Shown: piece by piece, positions 14,946 to 22,920 of the stretch
Position numbering within the stretch: position 1 is the first letter of the stretch
Layout of the letters: each line of letters starts with the position of its first letter
The notes under the pieces: model-generated
The model's database searches: none
What the model saw: only the letters and a program-made list of their open reading frames with translations
What the model was told of the DNA's origin: nothing
Made by a program: the position numbers and the translations under genes
Assembly (NCBI GenBank): GCA_944391155.1
Contig: CALXSO010000009.1
Coordinates: 1-23,084 of the forward strand
Length of the DNA: 23,084 bases
Reading direction: 5' to 3'
Origin: an uncultured Clostridia bacterium
GTDB lineage: Bacteria; Bacillota; Clostridia; TANB77; CAG-508

Positions 14946-16736
14946 CTACATTTTGTTTTCTTTATTATCTCTTGTTAAGCCTTTAATTTTTCTCAGCGGT
15001 TTTGTTATTTTCCAGGACATTGAATTATATATTATATTTAACTGATTTCTCAATTTTTCAATTTCTTGTTCTTTTTGCATAATTTCTATATCTTTTTTCA
15101 AAATAAGTTGTGCATTTTTATTTTTTTCAATATTTAATAAGTTTATTTGATGATTTAAAGTTAATGTATCTCTTTTCAAATCCATTACATTTTTACCTTG
15201 CTTATTTAAATTCCACATTATAGGATTTCTTATTTTTTCTTGTATTTTTTCATCTAATTCATCAAATACTTCAATTTTTGATTTATCTATTTCTAAAATA
15301 TCATATAATTCTTCGTCTGATATATATTTTTTTATCCTCATAAAATATTTAATTGCTCTATACATCATAAAATCAATTGGTAAATTTTCTTCTTTCCATT
15401 CTTGATCATAGAAATAAAATTCTTGATTTATATAAAAGCAATTCTGAAATATTAAATCCCATAATCCATCCTTTATAAAATACATCTCTTTTATTTCCTC
15501 TTTTTTAACATCTATCTTATATCTTTCAAAAACATTATTTTCAATAGTTCCTTGTTGCAATTTTTGTTTTATTTCATCTTTAAAATTTTTCATTAATTCT
15601 ATTGCATCATTTTTTTTGTTATTTTTAAACAATTCTATAATTATTTCATCTAATGTTTTGTCAGAAGAAAATTTACTTATTATACCATCATCATTATAGC
15701 TATCCAAAGTTTTTAAACCTGAGGATTTTATTATATCTATATTTTCTTTTGTTTCTTCAATATGTTTTTTGCTTTCACTTCCTGAAGGATATTTATATAC
15801 ATATTCTTTTTTCATTATTGTTTTAATTCTATATTCTAATTTTCTCATATTTGAAAAAGAAACAAATTTTATATCAGTATTTTTTACTTGTTTAGAAATT
15901 TCTAATAAATAAGAATTAACAAACTTCTTTGCCAATCCATTTTTAGAATTTAATAATTCTCTATAAACAACATTTTCATCATAAAATATTACTGTATCAT
16001 CACCATTATATTCTACATTCCTAGACAAATCATTTTTTGAAAGAGGTCTTTCATCTGTAAAAATTGCATTAGTTAGTTTCCAATCTGGCATAGGATAATA
16101 TGTGTTAATACCTTGAAATCCCATTCTTTTAACTAGAGAATATAAATCTTCTATTTCAATAAATTGCGTATCTACTGGATTTGCAACTGTAATACCCGTT
16201 TTATCAGTTCTAGAAAAATATTTCATACCTAACTTATTATCTAGAGCTAGAATAATAACACCATCATCATTTAAAAGATTTTCTAATATTTTTAACACTT
16301 CTTCAAAATTAGCATCTTTCCTTTGCAGAAATCCAATTAAAATTATGTAATCAAATTTTTCTTCAAATTTAATATTATTTATTTCTCCAGCAATCACTTC
16401 CAAATTCGTGTTATTTTCATATCTTTTTACTATTGCCTCTGCTTTAATTTTTGAACTTTCCACAGAAACAACTTTCTGAGCATTTTTACACAACAGGCCT
16501 GTTATCTCTCCAAGATTTGCACCAATTTCTAATATATTAGAATTTTTCTTAAAAGGATACCAAGACAAAATATTTTCTCTCATTTTAGATAATGCTAATA
16601 TATCTTCCAAAGTAGTCTCTTGTTTTGAAGTTTCAATCTGTTTATTAAATTTTTGAGAAATTCTAAGAACAAAATCTCTCTCTTCATCTGTAATTTTGTC
16701 TCTATCAACTTGATAAAATTTATAATTAACATTCAT
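14946..16736 (-). CDS. Methyltransferase-kinase-coiled-coil protein (WbdD-like layout)
   Basis: This 596-residue protein probably caps the growing glycan. An N-terminal class I SAM methyltransferase (about 50-230) has motif I ILEIGANLGEIT (68-79) and GMKYFS (170-175). A kinase-like part (about 290-475) has MKKEYVYKYP (308-317) as a possible ATP-lysine strand and LWDLIFQN (425-432), which matches the kinase catalytic loop pattern D-L-x-x-x-N (D427, N432). It also has YFYDQEW (441-447), whose D444 is placed like the DFG Asp. Residues about 515-575 look like a coiled coil, then SMSWKITKPLRKI (572-584). This order matches E. coli WbdD, which ends O-antigen chains by phosphorylation and methylation and uses a coiled coil as a length gauge. 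Here the coiled coil is short. The sugar specificity is unknown. AAGGGAAG precedes the ATG. Confidence 0.8.
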   Translation of the reverse strand: MNVNYKFYQVDRDKITDEERDFVLRISQKFNKQIETSKQETTLEDILALSKMRENILSWYPFKKNSNILEIGANLGEITGLLCKNAQKVVSVESSKIKAEAIVKRYENNTNLEVIAGEINNIKFEEKFDYIILIGFLQRKDANFEEVLKILENLLNDDGVIILALDNKLGMKYFSRTDKTGITVANPVDTQFIEIEDLYSLVKRMGFQGINTYYPMPDWKLTNAIFTDERPLSKNDLSRNVEYNGDDTVIFYDENVVYRELLNSKNGLAKKFVNSYLLEISKQVKNTDIKFVSFSNMRKLEYRIKTIMKKEYVYKYPSGSESKKHIEETKENIDIIKSSGLKTLDSYNDDGIISKFSSDKTLDEIIIELFKNNKKNDAIELMKNFKDEIKQKLQQGTIENNVFERYKIDVKKEEIKEMYFIKDGLWDLIFQNCFYINQEFYFYDQEWKEENLPIDFMMYRAIKYFMRIKKYISDEELYDILEIDKSKIEVFDELDEKIQEKIRNPIMWNLNKQGKNVMDLKRDTLTLNHQINLLNIEKNKNAQLILKKDIEIMQKEQEIEKLRNQLNIIYNSMSWKITKPLRKIKGLTRDNKENKM

Positions 16737-16759
16737 AGCAAACTTCCCTTCTACTTTGG

Positions 16760-17890
16760 CTATTTTAATAAATTTTTAAATATTTTTACACTATCTAATC
16801 TTTCCCATGTACACTCTATTTTATTTTCTTCATCCAAAAATTTTCTTCCGAAATGCCCACCATTACAAGTTTGAGAATATATAGGTCTCTTCAAATCTAA
16901 TTTTTTAATTATTCCCAAAGGAGATAAATCAAACTTTTCATATATCAAATTAATAATACTCTGTTCATTAATCCTATTAGTACCTTTACAGTCTATAAAA
17001 ATTGATATTGGCTTTCTAACACCTATTGCATAAGAAAGCTGTATTAAACATTCCTTTGCAATATCTGATGCAACAATATTTTTAGCTAAATATCTTGCCA
17101 TATATGCTGCTGACCTATCAACTTTAGTCGGATCTTTTCCAGAAAAAGCACCTCCACCATGTGGTGCATATCCACCATAAGAATCAACAATTATTTTTCT
17201 TCCAGTTAAGCCAGCGTCCCCTTCAGGTCCACCAATTACAAATTTTCCAGTTGGATTTATAAGAAGCTTAAAATCAGTATTTAAATTATGTTTTTCTGCT
17301 ATTTTGTTCATTATCCCATCTTTTATAAAAGTTTTAAATTCTTTTTCATTATAACTTTCTGAATGTTGAATAGACATGAGAATTGTATGAACTTTAGCAT
17401 TTTTATTCTCATCATATTCTAATGTAACTTGAGACTTCATATCAGGTCCAGCATATTTAAATTCGCCACTTTTTCTCAAAGAAGTTGCAAGTTTAACCAA
17501 TTCTTGAGCCATAGTAATAGCAAGAGGCATAAACTCAGGAGTCTCAGAATTTGCATAACCAAACATTATTCCCTGGTCACCTGCACCTCCAATATCAACA
17601 CCTTGAGCAATATCTGGAGATTGCTTACTAATTAAATTTAATACTCTTGGTATATAAGTATAACCTATATTTTTTACAGTATCTTTTGCTATTTTTTCAA
17701 CATCTATATTTGCCCTTGAATTAATCTCCCCAGACAATATTATAAACTCATCTTTAGCCATAGTCTCACAGGCAACTCTCGAATCTGAGTCTTGAGATAA
17801 GCAGGCATCTAAAATGCTATCTGAAATCATATCACATACATGGTCTGGATGTCCTATTGAGACCGCTTCTGAAGTAAATAAACGTTTCAT
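16760..17890 (-). CDS. metK: S-adenosylmethionine synthetase inside the polysaccharide cluster
   Basis: MetK joins ATP and methionine to give SAM, phosphate and pyrophosphate. The 376 residues cover all three domains. GHPD at 13-16, GGAGDQGIMFGYA (101-113), GPEGDAGLTGRK (221-232) with its loop, and GGGAFSGKDPTKVDRSAAY (245-263) are the conserved ATP, methionine and metal-binding parts, so it looks active. It is slightly shorter than the common 380-400. The gene lies between two SAM-dependent methyltransferases, with only 23 bp to the next gene downstream. No SAM riboswitch fold is visible in the 103 bp upstream. Whether it is the only metK of the genome or a second, dedicated copy cannot be told here. 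AAAGGATG precedes the ATG. Confidence 0.97.
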   Translation of the reverse strand: MKRLFTSEAVSIGHPDHVCDMISDSILDACLSQDSDSRVACETMAKDEFIILSGEINSRANIDVEKIAKDTVKNIGYTYIPRVLNLISKQSPDIAQGVDIGGAGDQGIMFGYANSETPEFMPLAITMAQELVKLATSLRKSGEFKYAGPDMKSQVTLEYDENKNAKVHTILMSIQHSESYNEKEFKTFIKDGIMNKIAEKHNLNTDFKLLINPTGKFVIGGPEGDAGLTGRKIIVDSYGGYAPHGGGAFSGKDPTKVDRSAAYMARYLAKNIVASDIAKECLIQLSYAIGVRKPISIFIDCKGTNRINEQSIINLIYEKFDLSPLGIIKKLDLKRPIYSQTCNGGHFGRKFLDEENKIECTWERLDSVKIFKNLLK

Positions 17891-17993
17891 TTTGTATTAC
17901 ATCCTTTCTTAGTAATAATTTTAATCTATCTTTAAAATGACCTAATAATATTTACTTATTAAAAATCCCTTCAATTCATTTCATCTTTTGTTC

Positions 17994-19193
17994 CTATTTA
18001 TCTATATTTTTATATTTAGTCCTAAAATCACGAACTGGCTTAGTAATTTTCCACGACCATGAATTAGCGATTTTATTTAATTCTTCTTGAAGTCTCTTAT
18101 TTTCATCAATTAAAGTTTTATTAACATCAACTTCCACACTAGCATCTGTTGCAACTATTCGTTCATTAGAAAATTCAAAATTCTGTATTTCATCTTGATT
18201 CTTTACAAAATAATGCTCGTCAAAAAATTTTTGCTCTGACTCATCTATCTTATATAAATTTTTATTTTCTTTTTCCAAATCAACAACTGTGTCGATTTCT
18301 TCACTAGAAGCTTCTATAAAAAATGAATTTGCCATATTCTGAAACATATTATTTTTTATAAGTTCACTATAAACTTTTTTTTCATCGAATATTACTCCTA
18401 AATTATCATTTGCTACATAAGGAGTATAGTCATTTATTGTAACTTCATTTGGCATATATTCATCAGAAAAAATTTTAATAGGTAGTTTATAATCTGGTAA
18501 AGGATAGTAAAATTTCGTATTATCAAAACCACTATTTTTTAATAAATTTGTCAATTCTAATTTACCAAACGTTCTAATACCGTCTTTATTTTCATATCCA
18601 GTAATTCCATCAAAGATTTTTCCTGTATGATCTTCAGGTGCACCACTAAAATATTTTATTCCCATTTGATTTTCAATTGCAATTAGTAACTTCCCGTCAT
18701 CTTTTAATAATGTTTTAATATAATCTAAAAAACTCTTAAAAGGATTATTAGAATTTGTATATAATGGAGCATATTCAAGTACTCCTATTAAAGTTATATA
18801 ATCAAATTTTTTACTAAATTTTATATCATTAAAATTACCAACAATTAATTCTAAATTATCTTTATCTTTACATCTCTCAATGATTGCAGATGTTCTTTGT
18901 TTAGATAAATCAACAGCTGTTACAAATGATGCTTTTTCACAAAGAATATTTGTTATTGCTCCCATTCCAGCACCAATTTCAAGTACTTCAGCATTTTCTT
19001 TAAAAGGATACCATTTCAAGATATTTTTTCTTATTGGTGTGATATGATAATATACCGGCCAGCTAACATCTTTTTCAAATATTTTTTTATATCCTTCTTC
19101 TCCATATTCTTTTAAATAAGAAATAACATCTTTTTCTGTATCTCCATCACAATAAGAATCATTTCCTGTATAAAAATCGTAATTAACCTTCAT
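17994..19193 (-). CDS. SAM-dependent methyltransferase with coiled-coil tail
   Basis: This 399-residue probable glycan methyltransferase is paralogous to the first part of the gene at 14946-16736. Shared blocks are ILKWYPFKENAEVLEIGAG, with motif I VLEIGAGMGAIT at 70-81, the GxKYFS segment at 178-183, YYPLPDYKLP at 229-238, and FDEKKVYSEL. The kinase-like part of the larger paralog is missing. Instead an acidic linker (about 295-355) leads to a short coiled coil (about 356-377) and SWSWKITKPVRDF (378-390), the same tail as in the paralog. The ATG follows the TAG of the ABC ATPase gene with no gap, and the ribosome binding site AAAGGA lies inside that gene, so translation is probably coupled to the ATPase. 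It may place the methyl cap recognised by the ATPase's extra domain; that is inference. Confidence 0.88.
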   Translation of the reverse strand: MKVNYDFYTGNDSYCDGDTEKDVISYLKEYGEEGYKKIFEKDVSWPVYYHITPIRKNILKWYPFKENAEVLEIGAGMGAITNILCEKASFVTAVDLSKQRTSAIIERCKDKDNLELIVGNFNDIKFSKKFDYITLIGVLEYAPLYTNSNNPFKSFLDYIKTLLKDDGKLLIAIENQMGIKYFSGAPEDHTGKIFDGITGYENKDGIRTFGKLELTNLLKNSGFDNTKFYYPLPDYKLPIKIFSDEYMPNEVTINDYTPYVANDNLGVIFDEKKVYSELIKNNMFQNMANSFFIEASSEEIDTVVDLEKENKNLYKIDESEQKFFDEHYFVKNQDEIQNFEFSNERIVATDASVEVDVNKTLIDENKRLQEELNKIANSWSWKITKPVRDFRTKYKNIDK

Positions 19194-20618
19194 CTATTTT
19201 AATCCTTTCGTTATATTTATTTCACTTTTCAAATCAATTAATCCTAAACAATCTCTATAAGCAATTATTTCAACAAATAAAGCATCATATTTTCTATCAA
19301 ACACTTCCAAATCACCATTAGCAGTATATTTTGTACAACCAAATGAAAGTGTATATTTTTCAGGAGCTAATGGAAAGCTTTGTTTAAATTCAACAATCAC
19401 TGTTTCTCCTTTTTCATAAAATCCTGTTATCTTCTTATATGCTTTAGTATTAACTCCTCCTAACTCTAGTCCTTTAAAGTCTTTTATTGATAAAGCAAAT
19501 ATCGGTTCATCTATTTCTTCATTAAATTTAACTTTCATTTTAACAGTATATTCCTGATTGTTGTTTAATGTAGTTTGATAATCTCCATTATCATCAAAAA
19601 TTCCATAATCCAAAATATCAACTTTTCCATTTCCATATGATAACATATCAGGGTTTTGCATGAAGTTTTCTTTCCAATTTGCATCATCATTCTTATTCAC
19701 ATTCAAATTTTTAATACTATTAATATTTTTTTCATCTTTTTCTTTTTTATTTATATTTTCTTTTTTATCATTTTCCTTACCTAGATTATTTTGGATATCT
19801 TCTTGAACATTATCTTCTGAATTATCATTACTGTTTCCTTCGCCTAATATTTCTATATTATCTTTTTGTATATCTTCATCTTCTATTCCTACAATAATCT
19901 TCTTATACTTATCTACACCTATTTTTACATCACCATCAAATATTTTTTTACCTGAAGATATAATAATAGAACGATTGCAATTTCTAATAACATCTGCAAC
20001 ACTATGTGTTACAAATAAAATTGTCTTTCCTTCTTTTTTAAATTGTTCGAACTTTTTGAAACATTTTAGTTGAAATGCCATATCTCCAACAGATAAAACC
20101 TCATCTACTATCAAAATATCAGGATTTACATTTATTGCACATGCAAATGCTAGTCTTGCAAACATTCCTGACGAATATGTTTTCACAGGTTGAATCAAAT
20201 GATCTCCAATATCCGCAAAATCAATTATTTCTTGTTCCTTGGCTTTTATTTCTTCATGAGAAAGTCCCATTACTTGTCCATGTTGATATATATTCTCTAC
20301 TCCTGTTAGTTCCATATTAAATGCTGTTCCCAGTTCTAACAAAGAACTTATTTTTCCATTTACTTCTATTGTTCCAGAAGTTGGTGTTACAACTCCTGTA
20401 ATCATTTTTAGCAAGGTTGACTTTCCTGCTCCATTTTTTCCTAAAATTCCTAAAACTTCTCCCTTTTTTATCTCTAAATTCAAATCTTCAATTGCACTAA
20501 ATTCTCCATGTTTTTGATATCTAGGCAATATTGTTTCTAAAAATCTATCTTTTTTTCTTGCAAACATCTTATAGTTTTTGTATAAATGTTCTATTTTTAT
20601 TGCAACATCATTTTCCAC
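19194..20618 (-). CDS. ABC polysaccharide exporter ATPase with Wzt-type carbohydrate-binding domain
   Basis: This is the ATP-hydrolysing half of a polysaccharide or teichoic-acid exporter (Wzt/TagH/RfbB type, 474 aa). The ATPase (about 1-240) has Walker A GKNGAGKST (60-68), signature YSSGM (148-152), Walker B ILIVDEVLSVGD (168-179) and H-loop VTHS (203-206). A hydrophilic Asn/Lys/Glu/Asp-rich linker (about 250-312) follows. The C-terminal part (about 330-470) is beta-rich, with YTVKMKVKFNEEI, FALSIKDFKGLELGG and KYTLSFGCTK, matching Wzt C-terminal domains. In E. coli O8/O9a that domain binds the chain's non-reducing-end cap before export. It would pair with the permease at 21791-22582, from which it is separated by a glycosyltransferase gene. 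The downstream methyltransferase starts at its stop codon. Confidence 0.93.
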   Translation of the reverse strand: MENDVAIKIEHLYKNYKMFARKKDRFLETILPRYQKHGEFSAIEDLNLEIKKGEVLGILGKNGAGKSTLLKMITGVVTPTSGTIEVNGKISSLLELGTAFNMELTGVENIYQHGQVMGLSHEEIKAKEQEIIDFADIGDHLIQPVKTYSSGMFARLAFACAINVNPDILIVDEVLSVGDMAFQLKCFKKFEQFKKEGKTILFVTHSVADVIRNCNRSIIISSGKKIFDGDVKIGVDKYKKIIVGIEDEDIQKDNIEILGEGNSNDNSEDNVQEDIQNNLGKENDKKENINKKEKDEKNINSIKNLNVNKNDDANWKENFMQNPDMLSYGNGKVDILDYGIFDDNGDYQTTLNNNQEYTVKMKVKFNEEIDEPIFALSIKDFKGLELGGVNTKAYKKITGFYEKGETVIVEFKQSFPLAPEKYTLSFGCTKYTANGDLEVFDRKYDALFVEIIAYRDCLGLIDLKSEINITKGLK

Positions 20619-20634
20619 TTGCTTGTCCCCCTTG

Positions 20635-21639
20635 CTATCTTTTTCTCATAATTTTTAAAATAAAATATCGAATTTTGAACAGTCCCTTTCCTATTAATGG
20701 TAAATTCATTATTATAAAATTTTCTATATAATAAATTTTTGTTTCTGTTTTGTATAATTCATGAAATATTTTCCAACCTCTGAAATTGAAATTTTTCTTA
20801 TCTTTTAGCATATTAAAATAGTCATATGATTTTTTATTTAATTCTTGAATTGCTTTTGGAAATTTATCATTATTTTCTACATATGTTCCAAAAACTCCAA
20901 GTTTTACATTTATAAATAATTCTCTTACTTGTTCCAATTTTTTAAACTTATGTGATATTTTATCTGTTCCTATTTGATTATCTCCATGTTGACGATATTT
21001 TATATATTTATCTGGCATATATGCCACTTTACCATAAATACTCATCATTATTCCAATCCAATGGTCATGTACAAAATATTTAGATTTTGCAGGTATTGGC
21101 AAAATTTTAGGTATAAATTTACTTCTTGCAATCACTGTACATCCTGTTACACAATTATACAAATAATTTAATTTATAACTTTTTATATACTTTTTTATTT
21201 TTCTTGAAAGTAACATGAAATCGTTAAATGACGGATATATTGTATTTAAATCTTTATCTACTACTTCTAAATCCCCAAACACTAAATCTGCATTTTCGCT
21301 TTTTAGCATCTGAACTGATTTTTCTATTTTTTGTGGTAACCATACATCATCTTGATCTGCTAACATATATAATTCATTTTTCACTTGCTTTAATAAAAAT
21401 TCAAAATTTTTTATATATCCTAAATTTTGGGTTTGACAATATGTAACCACTCTATTATCTTTTCTTGCATATTCTTCTAATATTTTTGTTGTACCATCTT
21501 GTGAACAATCATCAGATATTATCAATCTTATATTTTTATATGTCTGACTTAAGATACTATCTATTAATTCTTTTAAATATTTTTCTCCATTATATGTTGC
21601 AAGTAAAATATCAATTTGTTCTTCTTTTTGATTACTCAT
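20635..21639 (-). CDS. Family 2 glycosyltransferase, rhamnosyltransferase-like
   Basis: This 334-residue cytoplasmic GT2 resembles alpha-L-rhamnosyltransferases of O-antigen and capsule clusters. Marks are IDILLATYNGEKYLKELIDS (9-28), ISDDCSQDGT (41-50), metal-binding ADQDDVWLPQKIEK (94-107), and the later VHDHWIGIMMSIYGKVAYMPDKYIKYRQHGDNQIG region, in which HDHW and YRQHGDN are typical of the rhamnosyltransferase-like subgroup. Donor assignment to dTDP-rhamnose is by resemblance only; no rhamnose-synthesis genes are in the window. It sits between the exporter permease and the ATPase, with 16 bp to the latter, so it is firmly part of the operon. AAAGGAAA precedes the ATG. Confidence 0.9.
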   Translation of the reverse strand: MSNQKEEQIDILLATYNGEKYLKELIDSILSQTYKNIRLIISDDCSQDGTTKILEEYARKDNRVVTYCQTQNLGYIKNFEFLLKQVKNELYMLADQDDVWLPQKIEKSVQMLKSENADLVFGDLEVVDKDLNTIYPSFNDFMLLSRKIKKYIKSYKLNYLYNCVTGCTVIARSKFIPKILPIPAKSKYFVHDHWIGIMMSIYGKVAYMPDKYIKYRQHGDNQIGTDKISHKFKKLEQVRELFINVKLGVFGTYVENNDKFPKAIQELNKKSYDYFNMLKDKKNFNFRGWKIFHELYKTETKIYYIENFIIMNLPLIGKGLFKIRYFILKIMRKR

Positions 21640-21790
21640 CTTATTTCCTTTCCTGTTTCTATCCAGTTAATATTGCTTCGTTTAAATCAATAAAATTTCA
21701 TCCTTAATTATTTTTATGATTTCTGCTAAGATTACATTTTCTTTTTTAACTTCACTATGACTATATTAATATTTGCTATATTATAAATTT

Positions 21791-22582
21791 TTATAAAACA
21801 TCTGCAAAATCCTTTTTATTCTTTTTGAATATATAATTTCCCCATAAAAATATTAATATAGTTATTACCCAAAAAGCAATTGTATATAGTCCAAAATTCT
21901 GAGTTATCATATCTCCACCTAAGAACACATCTCTCATTCCTGTTACCAAATATGTAAAAGGTATACATTGAATAATTGTTAAAATTGTCTGGTGGCTACT
22001 TAGCATTCCTAAATTCCATATTATTGGTGTAAACCAGAAAAATAGTTGCATTAAAATTCCTAATAAGTTAGAGAAATCTGGTACTAATGTTGTTACAGCA
22101 GATGTGAATCTTGTAAAAGCTACTATAAAACACATTGCTGAAAATAAAATATATATAAGCATTAATATATTTGGTAAAAATCCATATATTGCACTGACAA
22201 CTACTGCTATTATAAATAAAAAGATTGATACAAAACTGCTTGATATTATTGATATTATTGGTATTGTATCTACCGGAAATACAACTTTTTTTACTAGATA
22301 ACTATATGCTCTTATTGAACCACTTGCATTCATTATACTGTCATTTAAACATAACCACATTGCCATTCCTGGTAAAAACCACACTGTGTATGGATAATCT
22401 CCCGGTGCTGGCGTTTTTAGTATAAATTGAAATACTATTACATATGTTATCATAAATATAAATGGCTGTAAAAATCCCCATATACTTCCTAGGCTTGTAC
22501 TTGCAAATCTATTCTTGAAGTCATTTCTTCCTAACCCCCATACTAGTTTTCTATTTTTCCATACTGTTTTAATAAATTCCAT
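21791..22582 (-). CDS. ABC-2 type polysaccharide exporter permease (Wzm/TagG type)
   Basis: This is the membrane half of the glycan exporter, 263 residues with about six membrane helices. The N-terminal amphipathic stretch with LGRNDFKNRFASTSLGSIW followed by the first helix is the signature of the Wzm/TagG/RfbA permeases. FWFTPIIWNLGML and CIPFTYLVTGMRDVFLG near the C-terminal end are also conserved. It should form a channel dimer with the ATPase encoded at 19194-20618 and move an undecaprenyl-linked polymer across the membrane. It is the first gene of the operon, 35 bp from the predicted transcript start, with AGGAG 11 nt before the ATG. A 151-bp gap separates it from the next gene; I see no gene or strong promoter there. 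Confidence 0.95.
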   Translation of the reverse strand: MEFIKTVWKNRKLVWGLGRNDFKNRFASTSLGSIWGFLQPFIFMITYVIVFQFILKTPAPGDYPYTVWFLPGMAMWLCLNDSIMNASGSIRAYSYLVKKVVFPVDTIPIISIISSSFVSIFLFIIAVVVSAIYGFLPNILMLIYILFSAMCFIVAFTRFTSAVTTLVPDFSNLLGILMQLFFWFTPIIWNLGMLSSHQTILTIIQCIPFTYLVTGMRDVFLGGDMITQNFGLYTIAFWVITILIFLWGNYIFKKNKKDFADVL

Positions 22583-22624
22583 TAACTTTTCAACTCCTAT
22601 TTTTTGGCGTTTTTTTCATCATAC

Positions 22625-22653
22625 ATTCTATATTTAATTTGAGTTTTTGTCAA
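22625..22653 (-). promoter_or_regulatory. Sigma-A promoter of the polysaccharide operon
   Basis: On the minus strand TTGACA (22648-22653, consensus) is followed after exactly 17 nt by TAGAAT (22625-22630, one mismatch). Transcription would start near 22617 and read through the permease and, probably, the rest of the cluster. It lies just past the T tract of the upstream gene's interrupted terminator. Confidence 0.88.
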
Positions 22654-22665
22654 TTATTCTAATAA

Positions 22666-22886
22666 AAAAACTAACTTCAATATATATTAAATTGTTACTA
22701 TTCAATATGGCATAAAAGTAATTCATCTAAAAGGTTGATATATAAGTATTTTTTTGTCAAAAGCAAGCTTTAGTCTACCTATCGGTCATTGACAAAAAAT
22801 ACATAAATCAACCTTTCAAACTACTCTACAAAATAAAGTATGACTAGTAACATTAAATTATTTAAATATATATTAAAGTTAGTTTT
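22666..22886 (-). terminator. Terminator of the upstream ABC gene, interrupted by a MITE-like element
   Basis: The outer inverted repeat AAAAACTAACTTCAATATAT (22666-22685) and its mate, ending in AAGTTAGTTTTT (22875-22886), form a stem of over 20 bp that ends in a long T run on the minus strand. Between the arms lies a 158-bp element flanked by ATTAAATT on both sides. Removing the element and one flank copy restores a compact hairpin with a loop of a few bases. Confidence 0.75.
22694..22851 (+). mobile_element. MITE-like element, intact copy (158 bp) with 8-bp target duplication
   Basis: Ends GTTACTATTCA and TGACTAGTAAC are inverted repeats of each other (with one difference). Perfect 8-bp direct repeats ATTAAATT flank it at 22686-22693 and 22852-22859. 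Inside is a long hairpin with AAGGTTGATATATAAGTATT on one arm and its imperfect complement on the other, and a loop containing TCTACCTAT. There is no ORF, so it would be non-autonomous. No transposase is present in the window. Confidence 0.8.
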
Positions 22887-22920
22887 TCTCATTTAAAATA
22901 TTAACAAAGTATATATTGAT

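Noticed and set aside
17891..17993. SAM riboswitch or T-box upstream of metK
   Set aside because: The 103-bp gap is too short and AT-rich, with no visible multi-helix fold or terminator.
1709..22851. Repeats interpreted as a CRISPR or as an insertion sequence
   Set aside because: Copies are kilobases apart, with no spacers, no cas genes and no transposase frame. A non-autonomous element fits better.
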